Shown here piece after piece: positions 1 through 12,392 of a stretch of DNA of 64,000 bases (positions within the stretch are counted from its first letter, which is position 1; each line of letters opens with the position of its first letter). The notes beneath the pieces were generated by a model that worked only from the letters and a program-made list of their open reading frames with translations, was not told the origin of the DNA and ran no database searches. This DNA comes from Inonotus obliquus. Lineage: Eukaryota; Basidiomycota; Agaricomycetes; Hymenochaetales; Hymenochaetaceae. The translations under genes and the position numbers were made by a program. The DNA lies in NCBI GenBank assembly GCA_032164295.1, contig JAJHTX010000012.1, positions 1,612,001-1,676,000 of the forward strand. The letters run 5' to 3'.

Positions 1-357
1 CTCCGTATTAATATTGCGAGAAGCCGAAGTCTCTGGGTAGTGCCGTGGCCGCACAGCGTCCGACACTCGCTCCTTCCCGATCCACCATTCACCAAATCTA
101 GACTTCTTTCTGTATTGGTACTTTCAGTCTTACTTTCTTGGCTTGGAAGAAGTAAAGATGTTGCATTCTATCCTCTCAGCGCTCAGTTTCTGCCAAATCG
201 AATGTTCCGAATTCAAATGGTAGATACTCTCCCGTGAAGTAACGACTGCAGTCAGGCGGATGAACGTTTTAAAATGCACCCGCATTCGAATTAGTTTTAC
301 TCCAGGAGACGGTACGAAAGGTGGCTTGGCTTTTTCCCTTGTCGTTTCAACTTGATG

Positions 358-364
358 TATAAAA
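358..364 (+). promoter_or_regulatory. TATA box of MFS transporter copy 1
   Basis: TATAAAA lies 43 bp upstream of the first ATG of transporter copy 1. The surrounding motif, TATAAAAGAAGGGAGGAAAG, is conserved in front of copies 2 and 4, which suggests a retained core promoter. Confidence 0.6.
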
Positions 365-406
365 GAAGGGAGGAAAGGAACTCCAGAGACTCCGCTCAGA
401 CTCACC

Positions 407-2886
407 ATGCAGCCATCTACTTTGCACATCGTAGGTTCACCAATACCCGTAGACATGGAGAAATCGAGCGCCGAGACGGTCGAGGTTGACGCGCCTCTCG
501 CAGATTCTGAACATGCCGGCCTAGCGAAGTTAGCTATTGAAGTCGATGAGAAGCGTCTTATTCGCAAAATCGACCTCACCTTGATCCCGTGGCTCACCTT
601 TTTATCTGTCCTCTGTTTCCTTGATCGCGTGGGTATTGGAAACGCACGAGTGAGTAATCTCCTCTAATCAAGAGGCGAATGACATTGTCTGACGCGATTG
701 TCAGCTGTACGGAATGGAGGAGGATCTCAATATATCAGATAGCCAGTACCTCATCGCTCTGTCGGTGTTCTTCATTCCGTTCGCCCTGCTGGAGGTACGT
801 GATTATCTCTCCAGCTCTTTCGTGACAAGACGACCAAGGATGTCTAGATGCCGTCCAACCTCTGCCTGAAACGGCTGAGGCCGTCTATTTGGCTGTCGAC
901 AATTATTACCCTGTGGGGCATATCAACAGTACGATTCTTGTCGACTATCTATACTTCCGCGATAATTGACGATGAATAGACCTGCCTGGGGCTTGTGCAG
1001 AACTTCGGTGGAATAGTCGGTAAGAGTTTATTCTTCGTTCTTAACAATTGTCTATCTCAGTAGTTCTATGCAGCACTTCGGGTTCTGCTTGGTATCTTCG
1101 AGGCTGGTTTCTTGCCAGGAGCGACATATTATTTGTCCTGGTTAGTGGTCACACGAGTGATTCTCCCAAGGTTTCGCCGACAATAGAAGTTCTTCTACAG
1201 CTGGTACAAACGCGACGAGCTCGGTTTCCGATTTGCTCTTTATTTCACTTCTGTCACGGTTGCAGGAGCATTTGGTGGTTTTTTGGCTGTGTGTCCCATC
1301 CAACTATATTGACAATCTTTACACATGCCTACTTACAATCTAAAAGGCTGCGATTTCCAAGATGGACGGCATGGGTGGGAAAGCTGCATGGTTTGTTTTC
1401 TGACCCGAGATATCTCAATCGTGTACGATTCTGACGGATCATATATCCCATCCCACAGGTCGTGGATTTTCATCATTGAAGGACTCATTACCGTCGTTGC
1501 TGGACTTGTATCCTTCTTTGTTGTGCAAGACTTCCCTGACACCGCACGGTGCCTCACCCCCAACGAGCGCGAGTTCGTGATTCGTCGCTTGCAGACGGAT
1601 GATCAATTCTCAGCGGGAGACGAGAAACTAAAGTGGAGGGATGTAAAGAAGAGTATTTTGGACTATAAGACTTGGTTGAGTGCTATGAGCTTGATTGGTC
1701 TGTCATACGTTCGCGTAGCCGAGGTGGAAACCTGATGCAGATTTTGTCCAACAGGATTTGGCGGTCCGCTGTATGCATTTGCATTGTTCCTTCCAAGCAT
1801 CATCAACCAGCTAGGTGAGCTTTTGCTAGTATCACCAGAGAGACCCATTCACTTCGATCCATTTCCACTTGCAGGATACACGGCAACGAGATCAAACATC
1901 CTCACTGTTCCCGTATACGTCGTCGCAGGCGTCTTCTCGTGCATTATGGGATACGTAGCGGATCGCCTGAAGAGGCGCGCATTCTTCAATACGTAAGTGT
2001 TCTTCTCAGTAGCGAAGAGCTCTGCAGCTTATTGGGTCACTTTCTGGTAGTGTTCTCCATTTGTTGAGTGAGTTCCAGCAGGAGTTTCTTAGTGGTTCGA
2101 GCTGCTCCAATTAAGCTCCATGAAGTTCTCGCGGGCTACATCATTCTGTTATGTTCAAGGCAGCCCGCATTGTCATATTTCGCCACGTACCTTGCAGCTC
2201 TGTAAGCACTCTTCCATTTCGTCGATACTTGCACTCCTTTCTGACACGGTAGAATAATGCAAAGTGGCATATTTCCGGGAAGTCGTGAGTAACCGAATTT
2301 ATAGTCTCACGAGGTAGCCTCTAAGCAATGATTTACTCTAGCGAACCAATTGTTAGCTCGCTCACGTCTTTGCTTTTGAAACGTATTAACTACTTCTTTT
2401 TAGTGCCTGGATATCTAACAACGTGGAAGGCACCTACAAGCGCAGCGTTTCGATTGCCTTGATGACTACCTGGTATGCAAATTACGATGAAAAGAATGTA
2501 TCAAATGCGCTGACAGCAATGCTCAACCCAGTACAGCTCTGATAGGAATAGTTAGCCCCAACACGGTTGGCGACACCTCTCACTATTTCCTCACCAGAAT
2601 TTGATACTGAAGTACCTTGCAGTACCGCCAACATGATGCACCTTGGTACACGACAGGACACGCCGTGACCATCAGCTACGTCGTCATCGGTTTGATAGGT
2701 TCAACGACCATGTACTTCCTTCTCCGCAGAGAGAACAGACGTCGTGACCGCGGCGAGCGTGATGAAGTCATTAATATTGACGGAAGGGCTAGCGGTGGAG
2801 ATCCGAAGAATGGTGTTTATGAAAGTGTTGAAGAGGCGAAAAGGGACAAGGGTGATGAATGGAGTGGGTATAGGTACATTCTTTGA
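407..2886 (+). CDS. MFS transporter, anion:cation symporter (Dal5/Tna1-like), copy 1
   Basis: Multi-exon gene for a major facilitator of the fungal allantoate/nicotinate/pantothenate permease type, a plasma-membrane importer of small organic anions. The first exon has a polar acidic N-terminus followed by TM1 with the signature FLDRVGIGNAR. Later exons give EAGFLPGATYYLSCWYKRDE, the loop GGKAAWSWIFIIEGLITVVAG, LPSIINQLGYTATRSN, and a C-terminal cytosolic tail ending WSGYRYIL. About 12 introns of 50-70 bp have GT-AG ends and preserve frame as far as I could follow. The start at 407 is the first ATG after the TATA box; a second in-frame ATG lies at 455. Copies 2 and 4 are close paralogues and copy 3 is more distant. 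The gene converges with the FAD oxidase downstream. The substrate cannot be read from sequence. Confidence 0.85.
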
Positions 2887-3190
2887 TGTACTGATCATTT
2901 TGGTTGGGAGAGGTTAGTAGATATTGTATGTAACGAAAGGAATCGATTAGTCTTCGTCTTCTTTTGATATAGAGAGTACGCAAACAAGGTCTTACAGCCA
3001 AATTCTGAGCCAAGGATTCTGACGAGGAATGTTCGCGAAGGTTTTGAACATATGCGTTGATTGAGTCTATGTGCACAATTTCAACGTGCGTGGATTATTC
3101 CTGTATTCAAACCCCGTCCATCAGGCGGACCTCGCCTGACAAACCGCGTCAACGTGATCTGATAAGTCCTGGACGGACCATCATTACACT
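2880..3190. repeat. Transporter 3' flank repeat (inverted partner at 17.36-17.65 kb)
   Basis: The roughly 300 bp after transporter copy 1 recur in inverted orientation next to the 3' end of copy 4, including the motif around CGTGCGTGGATTATTCCTGT. Copy 2 does not carry this flank. Copies 1 and 4 therefore share a 3' boundary, while copies 2 and 4 share the 5' neighbour. This constrains the order of the duplications. Confidence 0.75.
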
Positions 3191-3588
3191 GTTACAGCCA
3201 AGTTCGGGTCATACTTTTGCACTAGTGTCAATAATTGTACATGACATGCGTAAAAGGCCTAATTACCTAATTAGGCTATGATCAACGTTTTCCTTATTTA
3301 CTCTTCACTCTGGTCATCTCGGTCCTTGTAAGGGTCGGGCACCAAGTCCCTAGAGCATGAGGTGGGTTACGAAAGAATGGCAAGGAAAGGAGGAGAGCGT
3401 AATACTTATTGCTATTAGTTACGTGTGATGTATGAGGCGTGCACGACGTGTCTAAATCAGGTGCACAAGTAGGTTGCGGTAAGCGAGCAAGAGGAAAGTG
3501 CGTGGATTTAATGAACGCGCTCCAGCGTGTGTGAATCCGAAGCCGATGATGCAAAGTCCGATTTGTGTAAATGGTAGTGGTATTGTTC

Positions 3589-5701
3589 TCAGAACCTCCA
3601 ACCACCCGCAAGGCCCATAACATTATCCGGATCATACCTGTTCTTAATCTCCCTCAACCTCGATAAATTATCTCCATAGATCCTTTCCAAATCCGTTCCT
3701 ACAATCGCATAATTCCCATACAAATGCGCGTCGGCGACATCTTGACCTTCAGCAATAGCCGCTTCTTCGATAACTTGAGTACTTTGTTTGATAGCGTTTT
3801 GGAAATAGGTATCTGATGTGGGAGCGGCCCAGGCGTAGTACACGATGAGAGGGTAGAGGACTTTTGATCGGTCGGGTGGGTATGCAGAGTTGGAACCGTG
3901 CGTGAAGATGGTGGGTATAAAGGGTTCGACATCATAGGATATGAAAGCTCCCGTTGCAATAACGGATGTTAGGTTGGAACCGACAGACTGCATGAATAAT
4001 GGATGCTCAGAGTCAGTTCTAAAGAACGCAGTATGCTAGACGGACCTTCAGCTGGTCTAGAATCACGTCCATCAGGGACTCGCTGTAGTTTGTGACAGAA
4101 ACTGTGTGGGACGCTCCACTGACATTATTGCACACGATTCGCGTCAGAACCATAGATAGGAACAATAACATGAGTTCTTACCGTAAACCAGATGTAAGCT
4201 GTGCAGGTGTTGCTTGGATCAGAGATACGAACGACCGCGAGGAAACGTCTTTTGAAAAGTGTGGGATATCGAGAATTTCATCAAAGATACCAGCAGGTGG
4301 CTCGGGAGCGTCATAAAACAAGCTCAACGTCACTCCAGGCTGGCCACGAGGAAGAGGAAGAAGACGTGAACCTCGTCAGCTCAGAGCAGAAAAACATCAG
4401 GAAAATGAGTACCCAGCCGCCCAAAGTATTGAATGAGGAAATAATGGCAGCCTTCGGGTCAGTGACCTTGTTATGGAAGTTCGACGCAGCGGTCGATACT
4501 TTCTCGATTTGATCGCCAGTGAATATCATGAGACCACCCCAGACTTGCGTCTGCGGGAAAGTCTTGAACGTGAATTTGGTAACAATGCCCTAAAATGTCA
4601 ATAAGTTGTGGTTAGAAAGGAAAGAGTAAATGACTGATCACGAAGTAATAATGTAACTCACGAAGTTGTTGAAGCCGCCCTATGATAATGGGAGAAGATG
4701 ACGTGAAACGTAGCAACACATTTAGTCAGTTTTTTCTTAAAAAATGGACGAGGAGCACAAAGCTTGAAGCTTACCCGAAGACCGAAAAAGAGATCGTCGT
4801 CGACTGGAGATACCGCAGTAACCGTACCATTGGGAAGAACAAGTTCATATCCCTCAACCGTATCAACAGTTAAACCATATTGATTCGTCTTCCAAGAGTA
4901 TCCTGTGATTATGAATCAAAAGAGAGGCTTGTAAGAGCTGAAATTAGAATTGAATACTGGGTAACGGGCATACCTCCACCAAGTGTGAAACCGGCAACTC
5001 CAACACCAGGGACACGTCCACCGACGACATTGACATTATATTGCTCTAAAGCTTCATAGACGGTGTCCCACACGAGACCGGAACCTACATCAGCCGTACC
5101 GGTATCCGCGTTGTATACCACGTTATTGAATCGAGTCATCGTGATATGCACGCCTTCGGTCGATGAAAATCCTCGATTCGGAGAATGTCCGCCGCCCTTC
5201 ACCTTTATGATAGACGGAAGTCGGGTGAGTAAGTTAGCCAAGTGCATGCTCCCTCAGGTAGGGGCTTGAAAAACTTACGGCGAATGGAATCCTATTCTTG
5301 GCGAGGACTTGCAGCTAAGCACGTCTTCTAGTTAGGGGTGCGCTGGAGGCGGGTAAATGCACGACTCATACGATTTTTCCGACATCTTCCGCACTACCAG
5401 GTTCAACAGAGCAAGCGGACGTCTGGGTGCTTGAGGACGCCCAATGCTCAATCCCAGAAGTATATTGCGCCTCCACTTTATCGGAACTGTCAACTACGCT
5501 ATGGTGTATGAGATCAAGGGAGAAAAACATACAAGGGTAAAAGACGTCTGACGCGTCGGAAATCGCATCTTCGATTTCTTTACAGACTGGTACGAATTGT
5601 AAGGATCGCGTCTGTATTGTTGAGCCCATGGCACACGCCATGGTACCCAGAAGCATGGGTACAATGAGTCTGAGTCTGAAAGCTCTGTTTGTGGTGGCCA
5701 T
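3589..5701 (-). CDS. FAD-linked oxidase (berberine bridge enzyme-like), copy a
   Basis: Secreted flavoprotein oxidase of the PCMH/BBE family, in which fungal members oxidise alcohols, amines or carbohydrates and release hydrogen peroxide. The N-terminus from 5701 (MATTNRAF) is hydrophobic and looks like a signal peptide. The FAD-binding domain shows AVKGGGHSPNRGF, whose His is the usual covalent 8-alpha attachment residue. It continues with GRVPGVGVAGFTLGGG, which has no Cys at the second attachment site used by bicovalent BBEs, so single covalent attachment is likely. The C-terminal BBE motif is YGDNLSRLREIKNRYDPDN. Introns are short; one at about 4.43-4.35 kb restores frame between TLGG and the PGVTLSLFYDAP segment. 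An almost identical copy b lies at 42.9-45.0 kb. Its promoter (5.70-5.83 kb) is also found, inverted and without the gene, at 22.08-22.18 kb. Confidence 0.85.
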
Positions 5702-5905
5702 TTGAATGAGCTAGTTAAAGTAAAAGAGAGGTAACAATTAGAATCACTATATTTCGTGAGTTCCCGTCCAGTATCATATATACTGGACACGCGTCGATGC
5801 CGTTAATCCTTTAGCCAAGGTTTGAATAGGTAAGTATCAACAACTATAGCGGGCGGAAGATTGAGGAGAGCAACATTCCACACCTGAAAATAGTTTTACA
5901 TGATA

Positions 5906-7171
5906 CTAGATGTACATCCCTTCTTCCGCCTCAGTCAATTTCCGTCTTCCTGAAGACCTCGTGCTCGGTCTACGTCCCTTAACAACCTTGTGATCATCCC
6001 ATTTTTCAGCCAGGCCACTCATGCCGACAGCTTGAAGTATAGCACGATGAGCCTCACGAAGGAGAATAGCATCCCAATTCTCAGAATCGTCAAGGCCAAA
6101 AAGGGCTGACAGCTGAACACCTGGTTGGACCTCTGACTCGTCTTCGTCTTCGTTACGGTGCAGACTGCGAGGATTAGGTAGTGGTGCATGACCTGAAGGA
6201 ACAAGTATCGCAAGACCGCCCGGGGTCTGTTGTCCCTTGTAAAAAGACTCCGAGAATGGAAAGGAAAGTGCGAATAATAACAACGGAATGTTAAACGACG
6301 GAGGTCTGAGTTCCCGAGAGTGACGTTTGGCAACTGATTTATGCGGTTCGCAAAGTGGGAACTGAACAGATTACTGTGCTGAGATATCGGGGAGGAGCTT
6401 CGTGATGCGAAATCGGAGTTGGAGAAGTGTATGTCGCTGAACTGTATGCGTCTAGCAAGATGACCCTGTAGTCGTTCGTAATTCAGTGGTCTAGGTGCGT
6501 CGGGAATCGGGTAGATTAGACACGCGCGTCTATACTGGGGTGTAAGGAATCTATACGCACTTGAAGGTTTCCAATGCTCTAGTATAGCTGCTGCATTCGG
6601 ATTCATGGACCAAACACGAAGCTGTGTAAAGGCTTCGGATATCACAACGGCGTCTTTAGGCTCAACCCATGTTGGTCGAAATACCAGGCCGATCTGTCGA
6701 GTACGGATAACACTTTAAGGAATTGGTCTTATTGCGGGAATAACGAAGACTCGAAGCGTACTGCGCGTTTATCAATGTTCACCTGCCCTATCTGTTCTCC
6801 TAGCTTTTCACCGCGAGCCCATGCTATACCTATATCTCCACCGGCTATTACCAGACTACCCCCTACATCTACACCGTCCTTGCCGTCTTTGACTGGCGGT
6901 AAGAAAGTGAACTTGGCTGAAGGTGGCACCAGACATAATGCTCGTCAGCCCTGATTCATCCTCATCGTCAGATTCGTATACGTATCGAGACGGTTGAGTG
7001 TCGACGAGTGGGTCTATGTCTTGACGAGGCATGCTCGTATCGATTTCTTTTGAGAGAGAGAAATGGTCTGCGCAAAAATCGGATTCGGAAGATCGACGCT
7101 CGTCTTCCGCACACGTGATATTGTTTGTCTTTGTTGACGTGTTTTGATTCCGTCAACTTCTCATCGCGCAA
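5906..7171 (-). pseudogene. Unidentified nuclear-looking gene, broken copy a
   Basis: I do not recognise this gene. Blocks conserved with copy b at 20.9-22.0 kb include SLVIAGGDIGIAWARG, VISEAFTQLRVWSMNPNAAA and GVQLSALFGLDDSENWDAIL. A basic tail, VVKGRRPSTRSSGRRKLTEA, ends at 5906 and could be a nuclear localisation signal. The coding frame changes between blocks without good splice sites. A TAA interrupts the SLFPQ block near 6736, where copy b reads CAG, and another TAA falls near 6380. The 5' end faces transporter copy 2 across a shared divergent promoter. Conservation of the last ~90 residues in both copies suggests decay after duplication of a once functional gene. A working family member elsewhere would give the true exon structure. 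Confidence 0.5.
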
Positions 7172-7592
7172 GACGGCGTTCTTTAACGTTGCTTTTAGCC
7201 TAACACGTTCAGTTCCTCACACGACGCCTTGGGTCTATTTTCTTTACTCCGCGGATACTCTATCCTTATGGATAAGTAGTTCAGTCCGTCACTTCAGCGG
7301 AAGTACCTGACCAGCTCTCCGTATTGCGAACGAGAGAGGAAGCCGAAGTCTTCGGGCATTGTGGCCATGCAGTCGTGCGACGTTCGCCCATGGCCCATTT
7401 CCTGGCTCACTATCCACAGTATACTTCTCCGTGTATTGGTACTTTCGTTTTATTTTCTTGGCTAGGAAGAAGTATGAAAGTTGCGTTCAATCCTCTGAGC
7501 GCTCAGTTTCTCAATGTTCCCGCATTCTAATTGTTTCCGATTCAGGATACGAAAGGTGGCTTGGCTTTTTCTCTTGTCGTCTCAACTTGATA

Positions 7593-7599
7593 TATAAAA
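7593..7599 (+). promoter_or_regulatory. TATA box of MFS transporter copy 2
   Basis: TATAAAA stands in the same context as in copy 1. The ~420 bp between the broken gene (5' end about 7171) and this box form a divergent intergenic region that recurs inverted at about 20.2-20.75 kb. Confidence 0.6.
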
Positions 7600-7689
7600 G
7601 AAGGGAGGAAAGGAACTCCAGCAACTCCACTCAGACTATCTATACGGCCGTCTGCATTGCACATTGCAGGTTCGCCGAAGCCCGTAGAC

Positions 7690-10128
7690 ATGGAGAAATC
7701 GAGTGCAGAGTCGGTCGAGGTTGTTTCACCTCTCACAGATTCTGAACAGACCGGCTTAACGTGGTTGGCTGTTGACGAGAAGCGTCTTATTCGCAAAATT
7801 GACTTCACCTTGATCCCGTGGCTCACGGTTCTGTACGTTCTCTGCTTCCTTGATCGCGTGGGTATTGGAAACGCACGAGTGAGTGACCTCCCCTAATCAA
7901 GAGGCGAATGTCATTGTCTGACGCGATTGTCAGCTGTACGGAATGGAGGAGGACCTCAATATATCAGATAACCAGTACCTCATCGCTCTGTCTGTGTTCT
8001 TCATTCCATATGCCCTGCTGGAGGTAGGTCATTTATCCAGCTCTTATGACAAGATGATCAAGACGCCGGATGTCTAGATTCCATCCAACCTCTACCTGAA
8101 ACGGTTGAGGCCATCTATTTGGCTGTCGACAATTATTACCTTGTGGGGCGAATCAACAGTATGATTCTTGTCGACCGTGCTTTCTCTAAGTGAAATTTTA
8201 TGATTGACAGACTTGCCTGGGGCTCACACGGAACTTCAGTGGCTTACTTGGTAGCAGTCGATGTTTCGATGTTATTAAGCAACTGCCTTATTAATTCTCC
8301 GCAGCACTCCGGATTCTGCTTGGTGCCTTCGAGGCTGGTTTCTTGCCCGGGGTGATATTCTATTTATCCTGGTTAGTAGCCACACGGGTGACTCTTGAAG
8401 ACTTCGGTGACAATTGATGTTCCACTACAGCTGGTACAAACGCGACGAGCTCGGTTTCCGGCTTGCTCTTTTTATCTCTTCTATCACAATTGCAGGAGCA
8501 TTTGGTGGTCTCTTGGCTGTTAGTCCCATCGAAATGAATTGACACTTTTTACACATACCTACTTACTATTACACAGGCAGCGATCTCCAAAATGGACGGT
8601 GTGGGCGGGAAAGCTGCCTGGTTCATATTCAGACCCGAGATATCTCAATCGTGTACGATTCTGACAGACCATATATCCTCTACTGCAGGTCGTGGATTTT
8701 CATCATCGAAGGACTCATTACTGTCGTTGCTGGACTCATATCCTTCTTTGTTGTGCAAGATTTCCCTGACACCGCACGGTGCCTCACCCCCGATGAGCGC
8801 GAGTTCGTGATTCGTCGACTGCAGACGGACGATCAGTTCTCAGCGGGAGGGGAGGAGCTGGAGTGGAGAAACGTAAAGAAGAGCATATTGGACTATAAGA
8901 CTTGGTTGAGTACTATGAGTTTGATTGGTCTGTCATACGTTTGAGTGGCTGAGGTAAGAACCTGATGTAGATTTTGCTTCGACAGGATTTGGCGGTCCGA
9001 TGTATGCATTCGCACTATTCCTTCCAAGCATCATCAACCAGCTAGGTGAGCTTTTGCTAGCATCATCAGAGAGACCCATTCACTTCGATCCATTTCCACT
9101 TGCAGGATACACGGCAACGAGATCAAACATCCTCACTGTTCCCATATACGTCGTCGCAAGTGTCTTCTCTTGTATCATAGGATACGTAGCGGATCGCCTG
9201 AAGAGGCGCGCATTCTTCAATACGTAAGTGTTCGTCTCAGCAACGAAGAGCTCTGCGGCTTATTGGGTCACTTTCTGGTAGTGTTCTCCATTTATTGAGT
9301 GAGTTCCAGCAGCAGTTTCTTAGTGACTCGATCCCCTCCAAGTTACACTTGTTTATTATCCATGAAGTTCTTGCGGGCTACATAATTCTCTTATGTTCAA
9401 GGCAGCCCGCATTGTCATATTTCGCCACGTACCTTGCAGCTCTGTAAGCACTCTTCCATCACTTCGATGCTTGGACTACTTTCTGACATGGTGGAGCAAT
9501 CCAAAGTGGCATATTTCCGGGAAGTTGTGAGTAACCAAGTTTTTGGTCCTACGAGGTAGCCTCTAAGAAATGGTTTCCTCTAGCGAACCAGTTGTTAGTT
9601 CGCTCACGTCTTTGCGTTTAAACGTATAAACTACTTTTTTTAGTGCCTGGTCATCTAACAACATGGAAGGCTCCTACAAGCGCGCCGTTTCAATCGCGTT
9701 GATGATTGCCTGGTACGCAAAATACAATGAAAATAATGCATCAAGTGCGCTGACAGCAATGCTTGACACAGTAATAATCTGACAGGAATAATCAGCTCCA
9801 ACACGGTTGGCAATACCTTTCAAATTATCTCTTCATCAGACTTGGATACTGAAGTAGCTCGCAGTACCGTCAACATGATGCTCCTTGGTACACGACAGGA
9901 CACGCCGTGACCATCAGCTACGTCGTCATCGGTTTGATTGGCTCAACGACTATGTACTTCCTTCTCCGCAGAGAGAACAGACGTCGTGACCGCGGCGAGC
10001 GTGATGAAGTCATTAATATTGACGGGAAGGCTAGTGGTGGAGATCCGAAGAACGGTGTCTATGAAAGTGTTGAAGAGGCTAATAGGGACAAGGGTGATGA
10101 ATGGAGTGGGTATAGGTACATTCTTTGA
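7690..10128 (+). CDS. MFS transporter, anion:cation symporter (Dal5/Tna1-like), copy 2
   Basis: Paralogue of copy 1 with the same exon pattern and signature blocks: FLDRVGIGNAR, SWIFIIEGLITVVAGLISFF, LPSIINQLGYTATRSN and tail WSGYRYIL. The upstream ATG used in copy 1 is mutated to ATA here, so the first in-frame ATG is at 7690 (MEKSSAESVEV). This trims about 16 polar residues before TM1 and should not affect the membrane core. Frame is preserved across the introns I checked. It lies head-to-head with the broken unidentified gene. Downstream the 3' flank differs from copies 1 and 4, and a transposon begins 340 bp later. Expected at the plasma membrane; substrate unknown. Confidence 0.82.
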
Positions 10129-10465
10129 TGTACTGATATTCTTGGTAGGCGGGGTTGGTGGATGTTATTTGTGTTCGTTTATTGTAACCTGTATGGCGAA
10201 TGGCTTTGGCCAATGTTTTCGAATCTCAATGTGTACTGTACACTCCTGGTACGCTGTAGCCACATACGAGGACGTCGATGAGCAATGTCAACGAAAAGTT
10301 TGATCTCTTGGTACATGGTCAGAGTTGAACTCCGTCCACTAACCACAAGGAATCAGCGAAGTTCGAGCGCGAGCAGTCCGGTACTAGACATTGCAGCCAT
10401 CCACTTCTTGCATGCATATTTTTGCGTGTGAAGAGTAATATAATTAGAGAATACATACTATTACT
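10129..10465. other. Intergenic region after transporter 2
   Basis: This is the transporter 2 3' region up to the transposon boundary. No gene or repeat was recognised. Confidence 0.5.
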
Positions 10466-10694
10466 CACGGCGGGCAAAATAGGATATCAGCGGGGATCGT
10501 ATTTTAAATATTTTTCAAGCATTTATTTAAAATATCAGTAAGCATGCCGGCTGAGCCGATATTTAAAGAATCTTTCACGTGACGCAATTTTAAATATCAA
10601 TAAGGATATCGGTCTAAGGTTATTTTAAATATCGGTCGGATTATAATATGTAAATTGATATTTTAAATATTGCTTTACTGATATTTTAAATATA

Positions 10695-10890
10695 CAGGTG
10701 GGTACATTAAGTCTTCGGCACCCCCCGTTTTAGGAAGGTGGATTTGCATGCTTTATGTGGTAGAATAAGCATCGGGTAGCCCTCGGCAACCTGGTCATAT
10801 CGGCAAAGACTTGGGATGGACTTGGTTGCTTACTCAAAAAGGCAAGCAAATTGCCTTCCAGGGGTGCCGAAGACTTAATGTACCCACCTG
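10695..10890. mobile_element. 196-bp Tc1/mariner-type MITE nested in the left TIR
   Basis: It has 30-bp perfect terminal inverted repeats, beginning CAGGTGGGTACATTAAGTC on the left, and is flanked by TA on both sides (10693-10694 and 10891-10892). The interior has no coding capacity. It interrupts the left long TIR of the larger element and is absent from the right TIR. This explains why the left arm is about 200 bp longer and shows that the MITE inserted later. Confidence 0.85.
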
Positions 10891-10974
10891 TAGGTCAAGA
10901 TATCAAACTTGCCGAAATTTCAAATATAGATAAGGATATCGTCAAAGTCAATATTCTAAATATCATTCGAAGAC

Positions 10975-11160
10975 ATATTGAGCGGGTGACCAGCGGGCAA
11001 TAAGTGGGCAATGGGAGGGTGACGGACGGGTGATGAGTGGGCGACGGGAGGGCGACGGAAGGGCAACAAGAGGGCAATGAGCGGGTGATGGGCAGGCGAT
11101 GAGAGGGCGACGAGCAGGCGATGAGAGGGCGACGGGCAGGCAATGAGCGGGTGTGCAGTT
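10975..11160. repeat. Subterminal purine-rich array (left)
   Basis: Degenerate tandem units of 10-20 bp around GAGCGGGTGATGGGCAGGCG. The complementary pyrimidine-rich array is at about 13320-13490. Together they form the inner part of the element's inverted arms. Confidence 0.65.
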
Positions 11161-12392
11161 GAAGCCTGTATGTGGTCAGTAAGGGCAAATACAGCATCAA
11201 GGTCCCATACCAAGTCGTAACTCAGTCCCATCAAAGAGTCTGTCAATAATGGACTGCTAGTACATGTATAAATGGCAATTAAGATTTCAAAGGGCAATGG
11301 CAGGGTGATGAGTGGGTGTGTAGATAGAGTGTAGGGAGTTGTCCAACATCTTCGATTCCATTCCATCATTACACACCTACATTAATATCATACCACATAA
11401 TGTACCCGATAGACTTCGAGGAACATAGAACCCTCGCCTTTCTCTACCTTGTGAAGCTAAGCAAACAGGACGTGATTCTCCTGTCCACCATCATGAGTGC
11501 AAGGCGTTCAGGGCATTTGGGCAGACTTGACTTGCAATGTGAATGTAAGTGTTCTATTTGAAGAACCTATTGTTAGGACGGATGAGGTGGCGGTGTACGC
11601 TCGAGGCCTGTTCTCACAAAGGTCGTCTGGGAACAACCTCTACTGCGTCTTGAGGGGGAGTACACAGTTGTCGGCGACGTACGTCTAAGGTGGATGACCT
11701 TGAGTAATGCACGCGTCTAGGAACAGTATACGACTAAGACGTCGTGGTGGTAAGTAGATTGAATAAACTAAGTAAGTACAAGAGAGGAATACCTAAGACG
11801 TCGTGGTGGTAAGTAGAAGAGTCGAGTGGGGAAGACGAGACAAGATCTATCTACTTATATACACATGAGACGTGGGAAGGTATTACTCTAAGAAGGTGCT
11901 GCGCAGCAGCATAACAATATAACCAAACAAACAATGGGGCCCGACGAGTCAGCAAGAATGAGTAAGGGTGAGTAAGCGTCGTCGGGGTTGGGGCGGAATT
12001 AGTAATGCAGTATTAGTAATGTATTGGGATGGGGCGGAGGGAGTCATAAGGTATTAGTAATGAAAGGAAATTAATAATATAATGGAATACGAAAAATAAG
12101 AAAAGACGAAAAAAGGAAAAGTGTTCTTACACCTATTCACAACAATGGTACTCATCAGGGTCGTGCAGAAAATGGCAAGCAACCTCACTGACCAAGTGTG
12201 TTCGATTTTGAATGTCACGAAGGCTGTCATGCACAGAAACTTGTCCAAGGTTGTCGACGTAGATGTGCAGGGTGAATTGTTAGGAAACCGTGAACAGCAT
12301 GGTTGCCCAAGTTTTGCCACTTGCAAACGAAGTTGTTTGCGTGTCGATTGAAGTCGTTACTGAAGGTAGACTCGGTGGACAAGCTGTTGTCC

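Noticed and set aside
130..597. 155-codon minus-strand frame over the start of transporter 1
   Set aside because: Shadow of the real first exon. The same shadow appears opposite the paralogues.
10466..10720. Possible CRISPR-like regular repeats (GATATTTAAAATATC)
   Set aside because: Spacing is irregular and units are degenerate palindromes within transposon arms of a eukaryotic genome.
10895..11369. Pro/Ser/Leu-rich open frames on the minus strand
   Set aside because: They are translations of the degenerate purine/pyrimidine array in the transposon arm. The inverted arm gives the same kind of frame on the other strand at 13268-13570.
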